Assembly (NCBI GenBank): GCA_030428345.1
Contig: JAUIBM010000089.1
Span: 1-8,886, forward strand
Length of the DNA stretch: 8,886 nt
Direction: 5' to 3'
Origin: Alphaproteobacteria bacterium
GTDB taxonomy: Bacteria; Pseudomonadota; Alphaproteobacteria; Rhizobiales; Rhizobiaceae
The stretch's first letter is position 1. Every line of letters starts with the position of its first letter. This document shows, piece by piece, positions 6,464 to 8,886 of the stretch. Made by a program: the position numbers and the translations under genes. The notes under the pieces are model-generated. The model did no database searches. It saw nothing but the letters and a program-made list of their open reading frames with translations, and was not told the DNA's origin.

Positions 6464-8320
6464 CTACGGCCCGAACCACTTGAGCGGGCCGAGGCTGAGG
6501 GTGGGCACGAAGGTGACCAGCAAAAGCACCAAAAGCAGCGCTCCGACAAACGGCAGCACAGCACGGAAGACTGAGCCGACATCGGCCTTGCCGACCCTCG
6601 CGGTGATGAAGACCAGCATGCCGAGCGGCGGCGTGAGCGCGCCGATGACAAGGTTGAGCACCAGCACGATGCCGAATTGCACCGGATCGAAGCCGATCGC
6701 CAGGACCATCGGCACCAGGATCGGCACGAGGATGACCAGCGCCGCGATCATTTCCATGAACAGGCCGACAACCAGTAGGAAGAGGTTGATCAGCAGCAGC
6801 AGGATGATCGGGCTGGAATTCAGCGCGCCGAGGGCCGCGGCGATCTTCTGGGGAACCTGCTCGAAGGTCAGGATCCAGGCAAATGGCGCTGCAGCGGCGA
6901 TGATGATCGCCACGGCTACCGTGTCGGAGGTCGCCTCGCGTATTGCCTCGACGAAATTGCCGACGGTGAGTTTGCGATAGATCAGCGCCCCGCAGAAAAT
7001 CGCGAACAGGAAAGCCATCGCCCCGGCTTCCGTGGCGGTGAAGACGCCGAAGCGCACGCCGCCGACGATGACCAGCGGCAGGATGAGCGCCGGGATCGCC
7101 ACAGTGAATGCCGCGAGCCGCTCGCGGCCGGTGGCGCGCGGGATGTCTGCGCCATAGCCGCGGATTCGCGAGACGACATAGACGACCGTGGCGAGCGCGG
7201 TTGCCGCGAGCAGGCCGGGAACGATCGTCGCCACGAACAATGCGCCGACGGAAACCGAGGCAAGGGCCGCATAGATGATCAGGCCAAGGCTCGGCGGAAT
7301 GAGATTGGCCAGGGTCGACGAGGCGCTGGTCAGGGCGCAGGAAAACTCGCGGGCATAGCCGCGCTTCTCCATCTCTGGCACCAGCAGCTTGGCGATCGCC
7401 GAAGCGTCGGCCGAGGAAGAGCCCGAGACGCCAGCCAGCAGCGTGTTGGTGACGACGTTTGCCTGTCCCAGGCCGCCGCGCAGATGGCCCACCAGGCGGG
7501 TCGCCAGATCGACCAGCCTGACCGTGATGCCGCCGACATTCATGATGGCCGCCGCCATGATGAAGAACGGGATCGCCAGCAGCGTGAAGGAGTTGAGCGA
7601 GGAAGCGAGATTCTGCGCCACGACGACCAGCATCGTGTCGCCCAGCGGAACGAAGGACGCGAAAGCGCCGAACACCAGCGCGAAGGCGATCGGCACCTCG
7701 AGGAAGATCAGCGCGAGCCCGACGATCATCAGCACAGTGGCGCTGCCGCTTTCGCCGTAGAGCGCTGGCCCGCCATGCAGAACCGCATAATAGAGCACGG
7801 CGCCGGCGATGACCGAGGCAACACCGCCCCACATTGCCGTTCCATAGGGTCGAAGCAGGTAGATGAGGTTGAGCACTCCGCCGACGGGCACGGCGACGAA
7901 CAGATAGCGGATCGGCCACTGCATGGCCGGTGAAACCGCCATGGTGCGGCCCATATAGTCCCAGCCGTGAATGACGAGCATGATGCTTGCCGCGGCCACG
8001 ACCGTTTGCACGAAGAAGCGGTGCGCCGAATGCGCGCTCTTTGGCAGGAAGCGCGACAGGAGGTCGATCGCGATGTGGCTGTTGCGTCCGATCAGCACCG
8101 CAGTGCCGATGAACACGCCCCATGAGAACGTCCACCGCGCCACTTCCTCGGGCCAGGCGCGCGCGGCGCTGAGGACATAGCGGCAGAAGACCTGGAGGCT
8201 GGCAATGCCTGCAGCCGCCAGCATGAGCAGCGAGCTCAGCGTTTCGAGCGTACCGTCGAATAGCCTGAATGCCCGCGACGCCGCGCCGGAGGGCGCGGCG
8301 TCCATCGTTTCAATTGCCAC
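6464..8320 (-). CDS. Fused TRAP transporter permease (small DctQ and large DctM subunits in one chain)
   Basis: This 618-residue inner-membrane protein forms the transport channel of a tripartite ATP-independent periplasmic system, which moves solute with an ion gradient after delivery by the binding protein. Residues 1-160 are DctQ-like, with about four membrane helices (near 26-46, 62-79, 103-120, 136-156) and the WPEEVARW motif at 56-63. A further hydrophobic segment (163-182) probably links the two parts. Residues from about 190 are DctM-like, at the normal length of about 425. They show AGVSGSSSADASAIAKLLVP (296-315, 20 residues), PPSLGLIIYA (342-351), TATEAGAMAF (428-437) and ALTPPLGMLVF (561-571). 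I chose the GTG at 8320 because GGAG lies 9 bases upstream. The ATG at 8305 has no such site. The binding-protein gene is 41 bp upstream and oxidoreductase A is 30 bp downstream. The assignment is firm; the substrate is not known. Confidence 0.93.
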   Translation of the reverse strand: MAIETMDAAPSGAASRAFRLFDGTLETLSSLLMLAAAGIASLQVFCRYVLSAARAWPEEVARWTFSWGVFIGTAVLIGRNSHIAIDLLSRFLPKSAHSAHRFFVQTVVAAASIMLVIHGWDYMGRTMAVSPAMQWPIRYLFVAVPVGGVLNLIYLLRPYGTAMWGGVASVIAGAVLYYAVLHGGPALYGESGSATVLMIVGLALIFLEVPIAFALVFGAFASFVPLGDTMLVVVAQNLASSLNSFTLLAIPFFIMAAAIMNVGGITVRLVDLATRLVGHLRGGLGQANVVTNTLLAGVSGSSSADASAIAKLLVPEMEKRGYAREFSCALTSASSTLANLIPPSLGLIIYAALASVSVGALFVATIVPGLLAATALATVVYVVSRIRGYGADIPRATGRERLAAFTVAIPALILPLVIVGGVRFGVFTATEAGAMAFLFAIFCGALIYRKLTVGNFVEAIREATSDTVAVAIIIAAAAPFAWILTFEQVPQKIAAALGALNSSPIILLLLINLFLLVVGLFMEMIAALVILVPILVPMVLAIGFDPVQFGIVLVLNLVIGALTPPLGMLVFITARVGKADVGSVFRAVLPFVGALLLVLLLVTFVPTLSLGPLKWFGP

Positions 8321-8323
8321 CGG

Positions 8324-8359
8324 TTAGATCTCCAGCGGCTCGATGTGAAGAATACACAT
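8324..8359 (-). other. Possible 11-codon leader-type ORF in the binding protein-permease gap
   Basis: Two bases after the TGA of the binding-protein gene an ATG opens an 11-codon frame (MCILHIEPLEI). It ends in TAA three bases before the GTG start of the permease. It contains the permease Shine-Dalgarno sequence near its end. It has no ribosome binding site of its own. It might let ribosomes leaving the binding-protein gene reinitiate and pass into the permease gene. Frames this short arise by chance, and conservation would be needed to believe it. The same bases hold a short inverted repeat (ATGTG 8343-8347, CACAT 8355-8359). Confidence 0.15.
8330..8333 (-). promoter_or_regulatory. Ribosome binding site deciding the GTG start of the fused TRAP permease
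   Basis: GGAG on the minus strand is spaced 9 bases from the GTG at 8320. No comparable site precedes the next in-frame start (ATG at 8305), so this site favours the GTG start. Confidence 0.55.
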
Positions 8360-8361
8360 GG

Positions 8362-8886
8362 TCAGCCGAGCGCCCGGATCTTGTCGATCATGGCCTGGGT
8401 TTCCGGGCTCTTGGAGCCGAATTCCGCGAAGAGCGGTTCGGTCAGCTTTGCCCATTGGGCGCGTTCCTCTTCGCTGATCTTGCTCACCGATACGCCGATC
8501 GCCTCGAGATCGGCCAGGGCCTTGTCGGCGTTCGCGCGGTTGACCTTGCGCTGTTCGGCGAAGTGCTCCTTGGCTGAACTGCGAACCAGTTCCTGGAGGT
8601 CGGCCGGCATCGAGTCGAGCCATGCGGCGTTGACGCGCACCGCCTTCGGCAGGAACCAGTGATAGGTCAGCGTCAGGTTCTTCGCCTGCTCGTGCCACTT
8701 GAAGCCGAGGATGGAGAAGAAGTCGGAGTCCAGGCCGTCGATGATCCCGGTGGAAAGCGCCGAATATTGCTCGGTATAGGGCAGCGGCGTAGGGTTGGCG
8801 CCGAGCTTTTTCCAGAAATCAACCCAGATGCGCAGTTCGGGAACCCGGATCTTCAGGCCTTTCAGCGTTTCGAGGTCGGTCACGGG
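8362..8886 (-). CDS. TRAP transporter solute-binding protein, DctP family (C-terminal 174 residues; 5' end outside window)
   Basis: This is the periplasmic binding protein that captures the solute and passes it to the fused permease encoded next. Only the C-terminal half of a protein usually about 330 residues long is present. The frame runs through the right edge, and the first visible codons (Pro-Val-Thr-Asp) are internal. LKGLKIRVPE contains the arginine equivalent to Arg147 of Haemophilus influenzae SiaP, which forms the salt bridge to the substrate carboxylate across the DctP family. It is followed by the conserved stretch GANPTPLPYTEQYSALSTG and then IDGLDSD, where many relatives have VDGQENP. 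The C-terminal part is rich in charged helices, as expected. The stop TGA is at 8362-8364. The retained arginine supports a monocarboxylate ligand, but the residues that would narrow the ligand further lie mostly in the missing half. As first visible gene of the minus-strand operon, it places the promoter beyond the window. Confidence 0.93.
   Translation of the reverse strand, partial: PVTDLETLKGLKIRVPELRIWVDFWKKLGANPTPLPYTEQYSALSTGIIDGLDSDFFSILGFKWHEQAKNLTLTYHWFLPKAVRVNAAWLDSMPADLQELVRSSAKEHFAEQRKVNRANADKALADLEAIGVSVSKISEEERAQWAKLTEPLFAEFGSKSPETQAMIDKIRALG

Noticed and set aside
5946..8135. A 729-codon open frame on the minus strand lying across the permease and oxidoreductase A
   Set aside because: It is a frame-shifted shadow of two well-supported genes. 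The translation is Arg/Gly/His-rich with no domain pattern, as is usual for off-frames in GC-rich DNA.

Overview
The window looks like a piece of an alphaproteobacterial chromosome, probably Hyphomicrobiales/Rhizobiales. The basis is high GC content, codons rich in G/C at third positions, a TamB of rhizobial type and a TRAP-transporter catabolic operon. The genus cannot be fixed from the sequence alone. No RNA genes, insertion sequences, CRISPR arrays, phage genes or attachment sites are visible. Nearly all of the DNA is explained by six protein genes and short gaps.

Layout. (1) Positions 1-3807, plus strand: the C-terminal 1268 residues of TamB, the inner-membrane-anchored periplasmic bridge of the translocation and assembly module. 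The gene enters from the left edge. (2) Positions 3808-3868: a short convergent gap filled by a long GC-rich stem-loop that could end transcription from both sides. (3) Positions 3869-4225, minus strand: a small unrecognised exported protein with a signal peptide and four cysteines in the predicted mature part. A perfect 10-bp inverted repeat (4241-4264) sits one base upstream of its Shine-Dalgarno sequence. (4) Positions 4226-4394: a gap of about 170 bp holding that repeat, an AT-rich patch and a second hairpin just downstream of the next operon. (5) Positions 4395-8886, minus strand: four genes in the order TRAP solute-binding protein (partial, enters from the right edge), fused TRAP permease (DctQ+DctM), Gfo/Idh/MocA oxidoreductase A, Gfo/Idh/MocA oxidoreductase B. 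The gaps are 41 bp and 30 bp, followed by a 4-bp ATGA overlap, so this is very probably one transcript whose promoter lies beyond the right edge.

How the genes work together. The TRAP system would capture a small carboxylated compound in the periplasm and bring it in by ion symport. The binding protein keeps the family's carboxylate-binding arginine. The two dehydrogenases would then oxidise and/or reduce the imported compound, most plausibly a sugar acid or a related polyhydroxy acid; the exact substrate cannot be read from sequence. The two enzymes differ at the active site: B has the Lys/Asp/His set of classical family members, while A has Ser where the Asp is expected. They are therefore unlikely to be redundant. 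TamB and the small exported protein are separate transcription units with no evident link to the catabolic operon.

Nothing in the window is clearly a new system. The points most worth a second look are the small exported cysteine protein with its inverted repeat, and the paired, non-equivalent oxidoreductases behind an uncharacterised TRAP importer.
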